Source: Warburgia ugandensis
Lineage: Eukaryota > Streptophyta > Magnoliopsida > Canellales > Canellaceae
DNA length: 64,000 nt
Direction of reading: 5' to 3'
Assembly (NCBI GenBank): GCA_035236585.1
Contig: CP141135.1
Coordinates: 840,001 to 904,000, forward strand
Numbering within the stretch: position 1 is the stretch's first letter; each line of letters opens with the position of its first letter. The notes under the pieces were generated by a model, which did no database searches, had not been told where the DNA came from, and worked only from the letters and a program-made list of their open reading frames with translations. The position numbers were made by a program, and so were the translations under genes. Below are positions 37,000 through 51,800 of the stretch, piece after piece.

Positions 37000-37270
37000 A
37001 AGAAATTTAATTGAAAGTTTTTAAAAAAGTCCAAACTATTTTATTTCTTGATTTTTTCCTAAATAACTCGGAAGTTTTAGCTGAACAGACTCACCAAATT
37101 AAAAATGAATTGATAAAATTAAGCTCAATTTTGAAGAACACTTTATTAATTTTTAAATATCATTTATAGATCTGGTAAAAAATGAAAATTAAAAGATTAG
37201 ATTCATATTCTCGTAATTGTTATTTTCCGCTTTTTCTTTCCCAATGTTTATCAAATTTTATGATAAAATA
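37000..37270 (+). repeat. AT-rich dispersed repeat, copy A2
   Basis: Diverged partner of 14330-14610 in the same orientation, with shared blocks CACCAAATTAAA, GAAGAACACTTTAT, ATATTCTCGTAATTGTTATT and CAAATTTTATGATA. Confidence 0.5.
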
Positions 37271-39529
37271 AAGCTAATATTTTAGCACCATTTTCTTCTT
37301 TTCTACTATATTAATTTTTTGGAGGTCAGTGTTTAGGGTTCAGAGTTCAATGGGGACAGGGACGTTAGACGGAGAGGATTTTCTTGATAACTATGATTAG
37401 GATCACGCAATGGTGAAGATTTTCACTCCAGAATACAGCTCCTCTTATTTGTGCGGCTAGGATTCAGTGCTTTATGCTCAGTTATTCTAGTCATTTAAGA
37501 GGGAACTTTCTCACAGGAAACAAGAGAAAGGATGAAAAAATCAAGCCCAGGAAACATCAAGTTTATTGTCTAGAAGGAAAAATTATTCCATAACCCAAAC
37601 TTAATAGCAGTTTAATCGATAAAAGTAGCATAGTAATTAAGCATCAATTATCACAAAAAAAAGGTGATGGGGACCGCCATTTGCCCAGACGTTGTTTTAT
37701 TCTTCTTTTGATGCGTCGAACGAGATTAGTGGCTAACTAATTAATAATACTAATAAAGAAAATTTAATAGTGCTTCTTCTTCCATTCCTTCGATCCAACG
37801 GTTAGAATAAAAGAACTCATCCGACATTGGGCCCGAAATCATCAAATTACCTTATCAACAGACAATCTATTTGAATGTTGATTCCCAGCAAAATCTCTCG
37901 TGTCTCACATTGTTGAATCTCATCGTATTCATCCCCTTTTAGATAAAATTCACCAAAAATCCTAACTTCTACTAATTAAAAAATGCCAACAAGATCCGTT
38001 GGTTGGAGACACCTTGGCATCTTCCGAGATATGCTTAGTCGTGTATAATTCCAAACCTTAATTAGCTGGTGAGAGAATTTTCCTTGCACCATTACGCTAG
38101 AAGGCTTTGGCACTCTCGTCGCTACTTTTTCTCTACTGGACAAAGATTATGTTTAGCAGAGTGTTTGGATATATTTTTTCTTCTTGAAATTTAGACACAC
38201 AAATACACCCATGCGTTATCTCAAATCCTAATTAACCAATTGAGAGACTTCTTGTGCCACTATACTAGAAGGCTTTGGTGCGGAAGTTACCACTTTTTTC
38301 CTTTGATTGAGTCCTAATTGAATCCTCTAATCGAATATTTAAAAGAAAAACAACAACTTTTTTATTCATCATTATTATCATTACAATTTCTTATCCATTC
38401 CGACTGAAATTTCCAAAATATTTTGCTCCAGTTAGAAAAGCGGAATACATGGGGTGTGTTTCTTCATGATTCATAAAAAAAGGAAGAAAAGAAAGGATGT
38501 GTTCCATCCCTGCCAATATTTTGGTAAATTCCAGCTACTCCAATGAAATTGCATTCTAAAGTTGGCAAAACACCCAAATTTTCTGTTCTAATAACCATAA
38601 AGGAATGGCTACCAAAGCGGAATTACATGTTAAAGGATAATTGTGGTTAATCTTAAGATTATTCGATGAAGATTGCTTCTGGTGCATGGGCAACCTCAGA
38701 TAATAGGCCTCCAGGAAGAGTTGCTTTGATCACTCAACGTGGGCTCCTTTTAATGTGTGCAGACCCATTCAGTAATCTAGCTGACAATGTAGGGTAAGAA
38801 CTCTGTGTGTTTGGAATACTTGTTATATATATATAGACACTGTGTTTCCTGCTGGCAAATAGAAAAAATTCAATAAAAACAAATAAACAATTTTCCCAAA
38901 CAGCTCTCATATGATTTTATTATTATGATGTTTCATTGTAATTATGCAAAACAAAGATTCAAACACTCAAACTGTATAGCTGCATGCACTTCTTTTAGGT
39001 TTCACAAATGACTATAGTTTCATTAAAAATACAAATCACTTAGAATTTCCATTGGTTCACATTGCAAGGACTGTCCTTGCACCTTCCCTGGTTGGCCAAG
39101 TGAGAAATGAAGTAAATATGCCTCTTATCAAGAAAGTGGTAAGTATGGGGTCCATTCACAACCAACCAAAGCAACCCTAGTTGGGCCTAAGTAGAAGTAG
39201 CCAATGACATAAGGCAGTGATTTGATCATTCCCTTCTGATTAAATTATTATTCAAGACTAGAAAGTAAGAGCCAATTATTAGAAAATGGTTTGAAATTTA
39301 TCAAGCCAAGGACCACTAGTAGTGAGCTTACCAAATGCCAAATATTCAAAGACAAGGTTGGGTCTTCTTTGATTTTCTGTGCACTTTCCACATAGGACAA
39401 CTCCATAGGTCTGTCATGAATGCTAGCTCCTCTCACCCTATATATAGAGGAAAAATAAAGACCTAAGAAGATGCATCAAGACCAACCTCTTCTCTCCTTT
39501 GATAGGTAATGTCCAGACAAAAAGTGGGG

Positions 39530-39865
39530 AAGTCCATATGCATGTCTACTGCATGTACAGCTATAGGTATACGTCGGGAATATGTTTGGTGATCTGGACC
39601 ACATCCTAGGATCTTCTCTTTTGGATGATTTTTAGCCCTTGGAGTAGTCAAGATCTAGCCACTTTGTTCTCAAACTTATAGTGGAGAATAATATAGGTTC
39701 ATGGCCTCTACATGTGCAGGGGTGCTACATGCTCAGCTAAAGGTAAAAGTGAGTTCAAATGGTTGGGACCTAGATCATTTAGACCACATTCTAGACAGGT
39801 GATAATCTTAGCTCTTGGACTAGTCAAGATCCACCAACACTGCCTCAAACTTTTCGAGGGGTTCA
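39530..39865 (+). repeat. Diverged tandem duplication, period about 176
   Basis: Two units share TAGTCAAGATC (39645 and 39821), preceded by TTAGC.CTTGGA and followed by TCAAACTT. Similarity is partial, so the duplication is old. Confidence 0.6.
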
Positions 39866-40439
39866 TATACTTGTAAATAGTAGTTAGAATCATCAACTGA
39901 AGAAAAAATATCTACAACAAGGGGCCCATTTAGCCATCTATAAATGCATGTAACTACTGATTAAATCAAAGTTTATCCATTTAAATCAACATTAGAAACT
40001 AGTTTTATTAGCAGCATTAGTCATCCAATCAAATCAGTAACAAAATCAAAACTAGGGATCGTGGAAGGCTAATCCCAAAAACCAATGAAAAAGGAATTAT
40101 CCTATATAAAAGCTGGGAATCAAATCCTGCCTAACCCTATAAACTCAATCCAATGAATCCATTAAAGAAAGGAAAGTTAGTAGAAAAATTAGAAAAAGAT
40201 ACCAAAAGTCCTTCTATCCTTATAAAAACATTAGCCAAAAAATCAAAATTAAAGAGAAAATTAGTAAAATAGGAGTCAAATGCTTCCCAATCCTATAAAC
40301 TCAATTCATTAAAAAAGATATATAATTAGCAAAAAGATTAGGAAACAGCCCTAATTTCTTTCTATCCCAATCAGATTATAAACCAAAAAACAAAATTAAA
40401 GAGAAAAATAGTAAAAAGGGAAACCGGATTTGGTTTTCA

Positions 40440-42866
40440 ACTTTTGTAGCTGAGCAGAGTAAAACTGAAGTCGTTGAGATTGTTCCTTTCCTCAATTGTT
40501 CTTGGCATTTTCCTGTATTTCTCTCTGCTGAGCAGTGCAGCTGCACATCAATTACTTCATCTCCTGACTACTACTTTGTTTTTCTCCTCATCCTCCATAT
40601 GAGAAAAAGGCTATTGGGTCTCTCTTTCCATCTTTCCAGAGGTCAGATATTAATGGTTTTCGCAGATTCCGGTTTCACTACTTTAACCAACTTGTAGCCC
40701 TTTCGATCCCTCAGCTATCGTAATCCCAACATTGCAAATAGCTGCTCCAAAAGGGGACGATTCTTCCAGTCCATTTTCAGGATAACCCATCAACGTCAAG
40801 TAATTATCAGTCTTACCCATGTTAAAAAAAATCTTTTTTCTAGAGCCTTTTTCTGCTAAAAATCTATTTTTTTTATTTTGTTTTGTGTTTTTTGAAGTGG
40901 GTTAGTAAGGCTTCTAATCAGCATCAACAGCTTGTTTTCTAGGTTTATGCGGTTAATTGTGATTTTATTAAATTTCTGATCTGGGAGCATTAATAAAATT
41001 GGGCCAAAAAAAATCTATTTCTGATTATCTGTTAAAACCTCTGGTGTAGATGTTTGTTTTACGTTTTCTGAAGTGGGTACTCAAGGTTTTACTAGGCCAG
41101 CAGCATCAACTTGGCTTTAGTGTTTACGTGCTTAATGTGATTTGGGTCTCTTAATTCTTGCTTTAGGGTTTATGGGCTAATCCGGATTTTCATTGACGTC
41201 ACCTTTTTTTATGTTTATTTTTCTTATAATTTTGGCTCTAAAAGATCTGGGAATGGGGGAGTTCGCTTGTTACAACTGAAATTCCCTCTTTATGTTTGAA
41301 ATTTGATGTATAGCATTCACATATCCTTCTAGCTTTTGAGTATGATCTTCTTTAAGGTTTAGGATATATGGTCTCTTGGCGATTGTTTTGGTATGGTCTA
41401 GTTTCCCCTTCAAGATTTTACTGCTTATGGTTCCATTTTTGTCCTATTGATTCTTTAGATTTTAGCTATAAACTGTACAAAGACAAATCAATTCAAATGA
41501 AGCTTTTGAATTTTTGTGGCCCACTACTACAGACACAGTTAGAGCAATACTGCAAATATTTTTCCTCAAATATCAAGCCAAGGTAAATAAGTTTCTCTTT
41601 TAGTTAACAGATTGGTCTGTAATTAAGCTCTGAAAGTTATGATGTGCTTGCATCAAACAAAATATTATGATTTTCTTCCTGGCAGCTAGAGAAATAGTAT
41701 TTTACATAACCGTTTTGCTGCATTGAGTCTTACTCTTTTCATTTCTTTATTTGATTTTCAGGTTTGACAGTAAAAGTGCATGGAATCTGGATTGGACTTT
41801 TACTCTTGCTGTAGAAAACCAGGTATCAGCAAGTGGGTTTTCCTCTTACAGTCTTAATCGTTGAAAACAAGGGCAAGAGAAGGTGAGTCTTTATTCTTTG
41901 GGTTTAAACAGTAGAAAGAGACAAGATAGGGAGGATTAGTCATCATTTGGATGAAAAAGAAGAGGTTAGGATTGGTATATTTTCTTTACTGTTACCCAGA
42001 AAAGGGAGGCCTTTCTCTCTTGGTTGCAATCAGTGAGTAGAAGGCACATGTGCTGAATTCTTACTACTGGGATTGAACAGTGATGAACTAGTAAGTATGG
42101 GTTTCTGCGGTTTTACTGTTAGGTCAAAAGAGTTGGGATATTTTGTCTGAGGGCGTTTTATTTAATGAGATTTCTCATGTCAAAAGCCTCTTTTTGAACA
42201 CCCTTTTCACCTTACATACATGTGGTTTGTTGTCTTCTTCTTGGTGGGCTTTTTCATCTCACAATCCAAACCCTAATTCTCCATCGACCCAATTCTCATC
42301 TGCAATCTCTCTTTTTCTTGCTCAAGAGTGCAGTGTATGGGTAATCTTGTATATCTTCTTACGATCTAGCTGAAATTTTGTTGCCCTTTTGTTAAATCTC
42401 GGTTCCCTGATTTTCATAGCATTTTCAAGAAACCCCACTGAGGTGGTGCAGCAGTCATCTTGAATTCTTCTTCTTTTTTTCCCCCCCCTCTCTGATGCAG
42501 TTTCCTTGGCTCTATTTTGGTCTGGTCGGTTCTTTTTGCCAGCCTTTAATCTGACACATCTGTCTCTTTGCGTCCCTGAAATGCTATTTTACTTGCCTTT
42601 CTGTGCAGTATTTCTAACAACCAATTAACCAGCAGTTACTGATGTCACTCAAGGAAATTATTCAGATCCTAATTCCAAGAGCTAATGTGGAAAATTCAGT
42701 TCTCCTTCTCCATCTGTATCTAGCCGGAGCTTTGGTTGTCTCCCTCTCTGTGCATGGTTCTGGGAGGGGTTGGCTTAGATAAAGTACTTGGGTAGGCGTT
42801 CTTTCAACTGTTCTGAACCTATTGGTCTGTGTATTATGCTTCAAATTCAAACAATACTAGGTGACC
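40440..42866 (+). other. Presumed promoter and 5' leader of the MYB gene
   Basis: Pyrimidine-rich, low-coding sequence upstream of the MYB ATG. AATACTAG followed by GTGACC just before 42867 looks like a 3' splice site, so the leader is probably interrupted by an intron. Several short upstream frames exist. I cannot place the transcription start. Confidence 0.4.
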
Positions 42867-45800
42867 ATGGAAGAAACCAGTGATAGCTCCTCGTGGAGTA
42901 GAGAGCAGGAAAAAGCATTTGAGAATGCTTTGGCAATTAATCCTGAAGATAGTAGTGATCGTTGGGAGAAGATTGTGGCTGCCGTGCCAGGAAAAACCCC
43001 AGCTGACATCAAACATCATTATGACCTTTTAGTGGAAGATATTAATGGCATTGAATCCGGCCGTGTACCTTTGCCTTGTTATGTTTCTTCTTCAGAGGGA
43101 TCGGGTGACCATGCAAGTGAGGGAGGGTCAAGTGGGAAAGTTTCCCATTTTGGGCATTTTCAGAGTGATTCCAATCACGGAGGGAAGGGATCGAGGTCGG
43201 ATCAAGAGCGGCGCAAGGGAATAGCCTGGACTGAGGATGAACACAGGTAAACTCCGTTACGAGTTTCTTTTTTTTCGGTTAACCAAGTCTATATAGTTAG
43301 CTTTTGGGAAATGCTCAACATGTTTTTGATATGGATTGGCTACTGTTATATTACTTTATTGAGTAGTGGGTAAGTACATTCTGATTAAATATTACATGGT
43401 TGAGGAAAGTTAGTGCTTACTATATGGAATCAGACACCATGGAGAGCTTTCTTGGAACTTCAACTTGCCTTGTAGAAACATTCTCTTAAAATCCTGCCTT
43501 TCTTTTAAGACTGCTATGAACTACAGTTGTGTTCTATTGTTTGGTGCACTTGGACTTCCAATCTAACCTTGTAATTTCGAGATGTGAATATTTTATGCCT
43601 TTTGATTCTTCAACTTTCTCAGTTCCTTCTACTTCTAGAAACTTAATTATGAGCACTGGATCAAATAAGTGGTCTCTGCGCTTAAGTAACCTTGACCATT
43701 TGCAGTCCATAAATTCCAGGCATTCCCAATAGGAGTCATTTATGTTGTTATGCTTGTACTTGGTCTGTTTTTGAAACCCCTGACAATTAAAGAAGTGATA
43801 CAAAAGTTGTATGCCTATGGCACAGAAGTATGACTCTCAAGTCTGGAGACTAGAACTCCTCGCACACCTTATACATAGCATGATTATAATGTGGTTCCAG
43901 ATTTGGATTGAAAATGGTTAGGTTGTGGAAATTGAATTGGAAGCAAAAGAAAATGCTAAAACAGAAGCTTATCTAACCTTGCTGTTGCCAAGAGCTCTAA
44001 AGCATCAAGCTGCAGTGTGTAAATCTACTTGCACTTGTAACTTATGAGAAAATGGTTGCTAGAGTTCTCTGAAGGCAAAATACTCACTGGAGTTCTCTGA
44101 GGCAAAACTGAGAAAGTTACTTCGGTCATAGAGTTCCTGAAAACTTTCTCTTAATGGTAAAACAGGTGGGGTTTATCTAGGATTTCGGTTCTTCTCTTTA
44201 TTTCTTGCAAGTGGAGTCAACTGCTTTAAATATTTCATGTTAAATAGCCAAGGCTATACTTTTGCATATAATTCTTATCTAAATCCTGCTCTTTATTTTA
44301 CTACTTTTAACCTCTTAGATATTGGTCATGGAGAGTTCACCAGTTGGTCATCATGAGCTAATTATTTTTTCTCCCTATAACTTAGGACATGTGAATGTTT
44401 CTTGGTGTTGGACATTGTTATCAGATATCAGTTAGCATAAGTATTAGAGGAATGATGAGTCCAAATGCACACTTGAATTTATCCTGCCAAGTGCATATAT
44501 ATGTCCACATCATCCTAAATCTGAACAATTTTAACTGACTCTGTTGAATAGAATGATGTGGATGCTTATTGTGCATTTGACAAGGCACACTTGGCTTTAT
44601 CATTCCTTTGAGTATTAAGACAAAACTTGCTGGGATGTTGGACTAATTTAATATAAATAGTAGTTCCCTCAGTAATTCTTAGCTGGTAACAAAAATCTTA
44701 AATGTAAATGATATCAAAATATTAAATACGAAGGGGAGCCTTGGCACAATGGTAAAGTTGTCATCATGTGACTTGAGGTCACAGGTTCAAGGCATGGAAA
44801 CAGCCTTTTGCAAAAATGCAAGGTAAGGCTGTATACTATAGACACTTGTAGTCCGCCCCTTCCCTTTCCACATAGGCAGGAGCTTCATGCATTGGGGCTG
44901 CTCTTTTTATCAAAATATTAAATACACAAGGTAGAATAAATGAAGTTTGAGGTGTTTCTTTCTTAATAACTGCATTCATATACATCTGATGTGGCTGTTT
45001 TTATGGAGTGCCTTTGTTTTTGGATTTTCCTATCATTTGAATCTGGCCTTGTTAACCATAGCTCATGAAATATATCTGGCAAAGGTATTCTCCAACCTGC
45101 ATCAGCGCATGTTATAACTTGATTATCATGTTATGTAGTGGAGCAGTGGGTGTCCTCCAAGTTATGTCTGCTGTAAGACGTGGGCTTATTATGTGGCAGT
45201 TCTAGGGCATGTTTTCATTGCTACTCGGATTTGTTGTATCCAGGAAAATGTCTGTATGCGGTTGTTGTGTTTAAACTCCAATGCACTCTGTTGTATTTCA
45301 TCATCATAAATTGAATTAGATCTCTTATTTTTTATAGTATTGCACTGTAAAAGAGGTAGAGGGCCCTTTAGAAGGTGGGCTCTTTTGTAACAAGATGCAC
45401 TTCTGGGAGTTAACACTAGTACTCAGCGCATTTGTTATTTCCTGGGCAGCGAAGTTGAGGTATCATTTAAAGTAGAACCCTGCCTTAGCATGTATGAGTA
45501 TGGATGTGGCAACTGGTACTTTTTTTACTCATAAAGAAAGGAGAATACAAAATGATTTAGTCTTCCTTGTGGCCTTTTGAAGTTTCTGATAGGGTTCGTC
45601 GACCATTTGGATAACGAAGTTGTAAAAGTTTTGCCTTTTACGAAATCTATTCTCTGGTTATTAGTATGGGTAGCCTGGTATTGATGAGGCCATCTCGTGG
45701 GTTCGTGAAGGACTGCAGATATTATTTCATTTACAATGTCCTTGTTATGATCTGTATTGTTCCTTAATGAAAATTTGCATCATTGATTCTCATCTAACTT

Positions 45801-48800
45801 GGCTGTTGTTTACCATGGGTATCTCATAAAAAATGGATGTGTACAAATATAGGCTGCTAAAATGAATAGATGGAGTTCATTCTCAACTGGGAAGAACTAC
45901 CGTCTGTTGAAGGTTACTAAAATAATGGTATTACAGATTAAAGATGCTGCTAAAGTTTCCAAAGTCCCTTGATATTTTCATGGAACTTACTGATTACGAA
46001 TGTCTCAAAATTTTGACGACCAAATGTTATGGTTGTCACAAACTAATGACTACAATTTTTTCATTTTTTTCCCCTTAATTTTGTTTTAATGTTTTCTGAT
46101 TTGCCTTTTCAATTTCTTTTGATTTTCTTTGCAATTTCCAGATATAAACCAGAGGAAAGTCAAAATCTTAGAGTTTCTTGAGACTTTCTCAGTCAAGAAA
46201 ATATTATTAACAAGATTGCTATTTGTGCATAATATCAGAGAAAAATGAACTTTAGGTCTGTAAAGTATACAGATGGAGCATACATTGCATTTTAGCAGCT
46301 TTCTCCATCTAGCATGTTGGTATTTCTTTGAGCCAACAGTAAGGAAGACTTGTTTTTATCTCAATCTCGCCTAATTCAGTGATGTTCTCAAACTTGTCAC
46401 AGCAGTAGAAAGTGCTGTGATTTATGTGGAACTTCTCACCTGGTTTGTAATTTATGCATATGGGTTGAGGATGATGGTTAGATTGCGCATTGTATCTTTG
46501 AGCCAACAGTAGGGAAGACTTGGTTTTGTATCAATCTGGCCGAATTCGGTGATGTTGTCATACTTTTCATGTTGGTAGAAGTTATTACAATTTATGCAGA
46601 ACTACCTCACCTAGTTTGTAGCTTATGCATATGGGTTGACATTGGTAGTTGCATTGTGCATTGTATAACTTCAAATGCGGTATCGGTGTGTATATTTTGA
46701 TAGCCTGACTTGACTAATATATAGTAGTGCTTTTATGCTTGTCTAGCCCTATTTAGGTAAATATGTACAAGTGAGCATAAGGCTTCAAGATCTTTGAAAA
46801 ATTCCTTTGTCATCTTTTTGCTTTCCCTAACAATTGCATTGTGGGGGGGTGGGTGCAGGGGGGTGTTGGATATTATGGGATAGATTTTTCATGGGTTATT
46901 CCTTTGGGCCTCCATTGGAATTCAGATGGAGTTTGCTGGGGTGAAAGCCATATAAGATTGATGGGAGATACTGAAGTATATGGTAGTATGTGAGAGATAC
47001 TAGAGTAGTTTGGTTGATAAAATTGTTTAATAAGATTGTAAAATAAAAGAAAATGTCAGATGAATGGAGGAAGAGCTCTATTGTACCAATTTATAAGAAT
47101 AAAGGAGACATACAGAGTTGCACTAATTATTGGGAGATCAACCTTATGTCATACCGTGAAACTTTTTGAATGTGTGATTGAGAAGAGGCTACGATATGAG
47201 ATGAGTGTATCGGAGAACCAATTTGGTTTCATGCTTGGGAGGTCTACAATGGAAGTTATTTTCCTTCTTAGACCGTTTATAGAGAAATATAAGGAGAGGA
47301 GGAAAGACCTCTAGATGGTCTTTATTAACTTAGAAAAAGCTTATGATAGGGTTCTGAGAGAGTTAATATGGTGGGTGTTGGACAAGAAAGGGATTTCACG
47401 GAGGTATATAGACATAATTAAGATATGTATGAGGGAGTGATAACAAATGTTAGGACCACTAGCGGAGAGACTGGTGATCTTTCCATCACTATAGGATTGC
47501 ACTAAGGATCAGCATTGGGCCCATACCTTTTTGTGTTGGTTATGGATGAGTTAACAAAATTTTTGCATGAGTAGATTTCATGGTGCATTTTATTTGCAGA
47601 TGATATAGTTTTGATTGATAAGACAAGGAAGGGCATAAAGACAAAGTTAGAGTTATGGAGAGATGCATTAGAATCTGAAGGATTTAAAATTAGTTGAACT
47701 AAAACAGAGTACATGTAATGCAATTTTGCAAGGAGAGGAGTGGGATTGAAGCACTAGTAAAGATTGATAATCAAGAAGTCCTCCTAGAAGACCACTTCCG
47801 ATGCTTGGGATCAATAATTCGAGAGTGGAGAGATTGAGAGGGAATTTACCTAGAGAATCCAAGCAGGATGGAACAAATGGAGATGCCCCTCTGCAGTTTT
47901 GTGTGATTGGCAGGTGCTCCTTAAACTGAAAGGAAAATTCTATAAGATGAGCATTGTCGAAATGCAGTTGTTGAGATGGATGAGCGGCAAGACAAGAAAG
48001 GATATGATTAGAAATGAAAACATTAGAGGAAACTTAGGAGTAGCTCCAATAGGTAACAAGATGAGGGAGATTGGAATTAAATGGTTTGGACATGTACAAC
48101 GGAAACTGAAATTGGCACTGGTTTGGAGTGAGACAATCCAAGTAGAAGTTTCTAGAAGGGCAAGGGGAAGGCCAGTATAATGTGGATAGAAGTGTTGAGA
48201 ATAGATTCAAAAACTTTGGAACTGAATGATGGCATGATGCTTAATAGAGGGGAATGGAGGAACAAAATTCATGTGGCCGACCCTTAATCGGGTAAGGTCT
48301 TAATGACGATGATAAGAGTACCTTTGATGAAAAATTACTTTGTTAAATATATGATGCAAAGTTCTACATGGTTGAGGAGCAAGACTGCAAATATATGTGC
48401 TTGATGTGTAAGTTGAAGTTCAGAATGGTAATCAGCAGCAAAAACTGCAAAATGAACATAATTGAGTCTCCCTCAAAGCAGTGGAAGTAGCTATGTAAGT
48501 GGTCTCTTCACTAGATTGGAAGATGATATGTTTCTTCCTTGTTCAAAAAAACAAGTTATATGCATCTCATCGTACAGAACATGTTTGTCTTTTTATTTAA
48601 AAATTGTTTTTGATTGACTATATATACACATTGACTATATTATACATTCCTTCTGATTTTCACCCCCTTCTTGTTTTGCTCTTCTGGGAAAAAGTCTTGG
48701 AATCTATCGTTGAATGTTTGTTGGTTTTACAACAATTAAAGCTAGATATATGTTAAACTCCTTGAGCTCTTAACGACATGTTATCTTCTTGTGTAACTAG

Positions 48801-51800
48801 TCCTTTCTTTTTCTCTTCAGGAATAACCTATCACCTTTTTGGGGTGACAGCCTTTAGTTAGTCTGTAAAAATTATTGTATAGACTATGGAAGTTCGCCTG
48901 ATAATGATAGTTGTTGGGTGCTTACTTGACAGTTGTTCTTTTGAAATTCATTGTATTCTTTAATAAGGATTGATATGCATATTGAGAGTCATGGTGTTCC
49001 AATCATGGTTAACAGTGTACTTTCAATCTTTCATATATGACTAGGGGTGGGCTTTCGTTTGTTTATGCTTCTTCTTTCAATAATTTGCTTATATATCTTG
49101 ATAGTGAAGTGTGTTTCCATTTGTAAAAGTTACGTAATTCATGCTTTATGGGAAATGATATTCCCTCCCTTTGTAGTCACCTTACTCCCATCCCCTGCTG
49201 GGTTTTTTGGGCATTTACAGTTGCTTTTATGGTTTTCTGTCATAAAAGTCACTACTTTACAGCTGCAACTACCCAAAAAACCAGGAAGGGGACGGGAGTA
49301 AGGTAAATGCAAGGAGTGAGAATATTGTTTCCCATGGTTTACTTTCTGTTTCAAAAAATGTTGTTAACCTCGTACCTTGAGAGATGACATAGATCATCTG
49401 AGGTGTATCACTATGTGATATCATCTTCCTGTTGTTGAGAAATTCTAACCTCGGTGACAAGTTGTTAATGTAAGATCTTTGTAAATAGGTTCCATTTTTT
49501 TGTTTTAGATGGTGAAAAGATTACAGTCATTGAAGACATTTGTTAGTAGGAAGCTACTGTGTGGTGTATGCAAGTATTTGTTCTCATTGGTGTCCTGATG
49601 TCCTTAAGCCATGTTTAGTTTAGAAACTGCAATATTTGCACAGTATATATTCTGTCCTGCAACTTGTAATAACTCTTTTGGTTGGCTCTGTTGCATTTGA
49701 GTTCCTTTCAAGTACCTGGTCATTGACTATACATAGCACCTGAATGTTGCATGCTGATATCTAAGGTTTCCCATGCATTTTGTCTCTTTCTTACTCTTGT
49801 ACTCATTCTAACTAGTTTGTTATCTTTATGTTGGATGATTCAGACCTTTATCATACTTGATGAACTAATAGATATGTAACTGCTCGGTGCAGTTAATAGA
49901 AATTGCCTTTTAGGTGTGCAGTGGAAAGAATTTGATGTTTTTCATTTTATCATTAGTTTTGTCCAAGTTTAGATATTCAACAATATTGATCCCAAGAGAA
50001 ACTTTCCACTAAGTATTTCCTCAAAATGTCACCAACTTTGCTGTAGCTGCAATGGCAATACAAGTGGTGCATTTATTTAGTAACATCTGAAAGATATCTT
50101 TGCAACAAGTTTTATTTACTTGAATTTGCTTTTCTTTTGCAGTAACCTGCTATTATTTGCAGTCTGCACTTAAGTTGTGTTTTGACTTGCCTTGGATGGC
50201 TCCATTATTCGCTTATGAACTTGGCATGCTTCAGAACTTTTTAAGCAACTTGGTGGCATCTGTCTTCTATGTCATCCTTACAGTCCCCTAAATATTAGAG
50301 ATATCTGGTGGGCTGTGCTGTGGACGAGTGACGCACCAAAGTTTGAACTCGTCTATAATTCAAAATCTCTGATTTTTTTGCCTTTAAACGGACAGTTAGA
50401 AAAGAGTAAAGGTAGACCTTGATCAACAAAGAACTAAAGTCAAATGCTTAGGATACTGTATTCCTTCCTATTGCCACTAGTTATGATATGCCAATGTCAT
50501 CTCTCTGATCTGCTGCTTACGGCTCAACTTGGCAGTCTTGGTCACCCTTTTGACACCAGTGGGGATGTTAGTAGCCAACCTAAATGAGGTAATCTACCTT
50601 TTTGGGAGATGGGAACTTTGTTCAATGACACTGAACGATACATATTCTTTTGTTTCCTTTGTAATTTTGGCTAGTGTTTAGATGTTCAGAAACCATTTCC
50701 ACAGGCAACTTGTTTTTCAGCATGTATAGGTGGCCAATGAATTAAGCAACGTGCATTGCAGTTATGTCTGCAGAAACCATAAGGAATTATGTAAGGATTC
50801 CTCCGAACTGAATTAGCTTCTCTAAGTTGCAGCCCCAATAAGATTTTGTTACATTTTTGAGTAAGCTGTTAATATGTAGCTCATGTTATTAGATTCATGA
50901 TGATATGGGAATATGTTCTTTTTGCCCCATAGTTGTTTTGTAAGCACTACTACTGAATCCCCTAGGATCCGTTCAATGCTCCACCCACTGTTATCCGTGG
51001 AATTGGCGTCACAGTATTGTAAGCCCTAAATGTTGGAAGGACTTCTACGGTTCTACTAACGAATACCCCAGGATCGCTTCAATTCTTCAGCAACTGAAAT
51101 CCATGAAACTGGTATCACAGTATTCTATGGCCCAAATGTTGGAAGGATTTCTAGGTAATTCACAGATCTGCATGAAACATGCAGACACATACATAAGAAA
51201 AGAAAATAAGAAAAAAAAAATTTCTATTCTCTTGGAAGTTTGTAGTGTATCATATTTTTGAATACTTGAAGCTCCTGTGTATGCAGGGTCTGGGGAAGGG
51301 GCGGACCACAAGGGCTTATAGTACACAGCCTTACCTGGCATTTTTGCAAGAGGCTGTTTTCATGCCTTGAACCCGTGACCGCAAGGTCACACGACGAAAA
51401 CTTTACAGTTGCACCAAGGCTTCTCTTTTGAATACTCGAAGCTGTAAACATTAATTGTATATCACTTTGGGAGTTGTTCCATACGCCAACAACATAAATA
51501 AAGGGTTGATGATAGTCTTGAATTACGGTATTAACTGTAATAATCTGGTCCATGCCTTGGTTCTTAGAGTTGTTGGCAGTCTTAGGCATTGCTCATTTCT
51601 CTTTAGTTTTTTATTTAAATTATAAGTATTTGTGAATACTTGCCTATGCATTTTTAGTATGGATTACCATATGCATCTTAGTTCTGCATTTACCTCTTTC
51701 TAAAGCTATCTTCGGTGATATTCTCAGAGTAAAACACAAACTTTCCTCCTTTCTGTTAACTATTAGCATGAGCCTTTATCTACCGTACTTCAATGAATGT

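Larger units (their letters stand above)
35048..40439. other. Intergenic region between the divergent MurF and MYB genes
   Basis: No coding gene recognised. The MurF leader and promoter should lie just above 35048. A GC-richer patch at about 36420-36860 has overlapping short frames on both strands but no family match. The AT-rich repeat copy at 37000-37270 and the duplication at 39530-39865 are listed separately. Confidence 0.4.

Noticed and set aside
44732-44800. tRNA gene suggested by box A and box B sequences
   Set aside because: The same head occurs in several dispersed copies with SINE tails and target duplications, and no proper anticodon stem is visible, so these are SINEs rather than tRNA genes.
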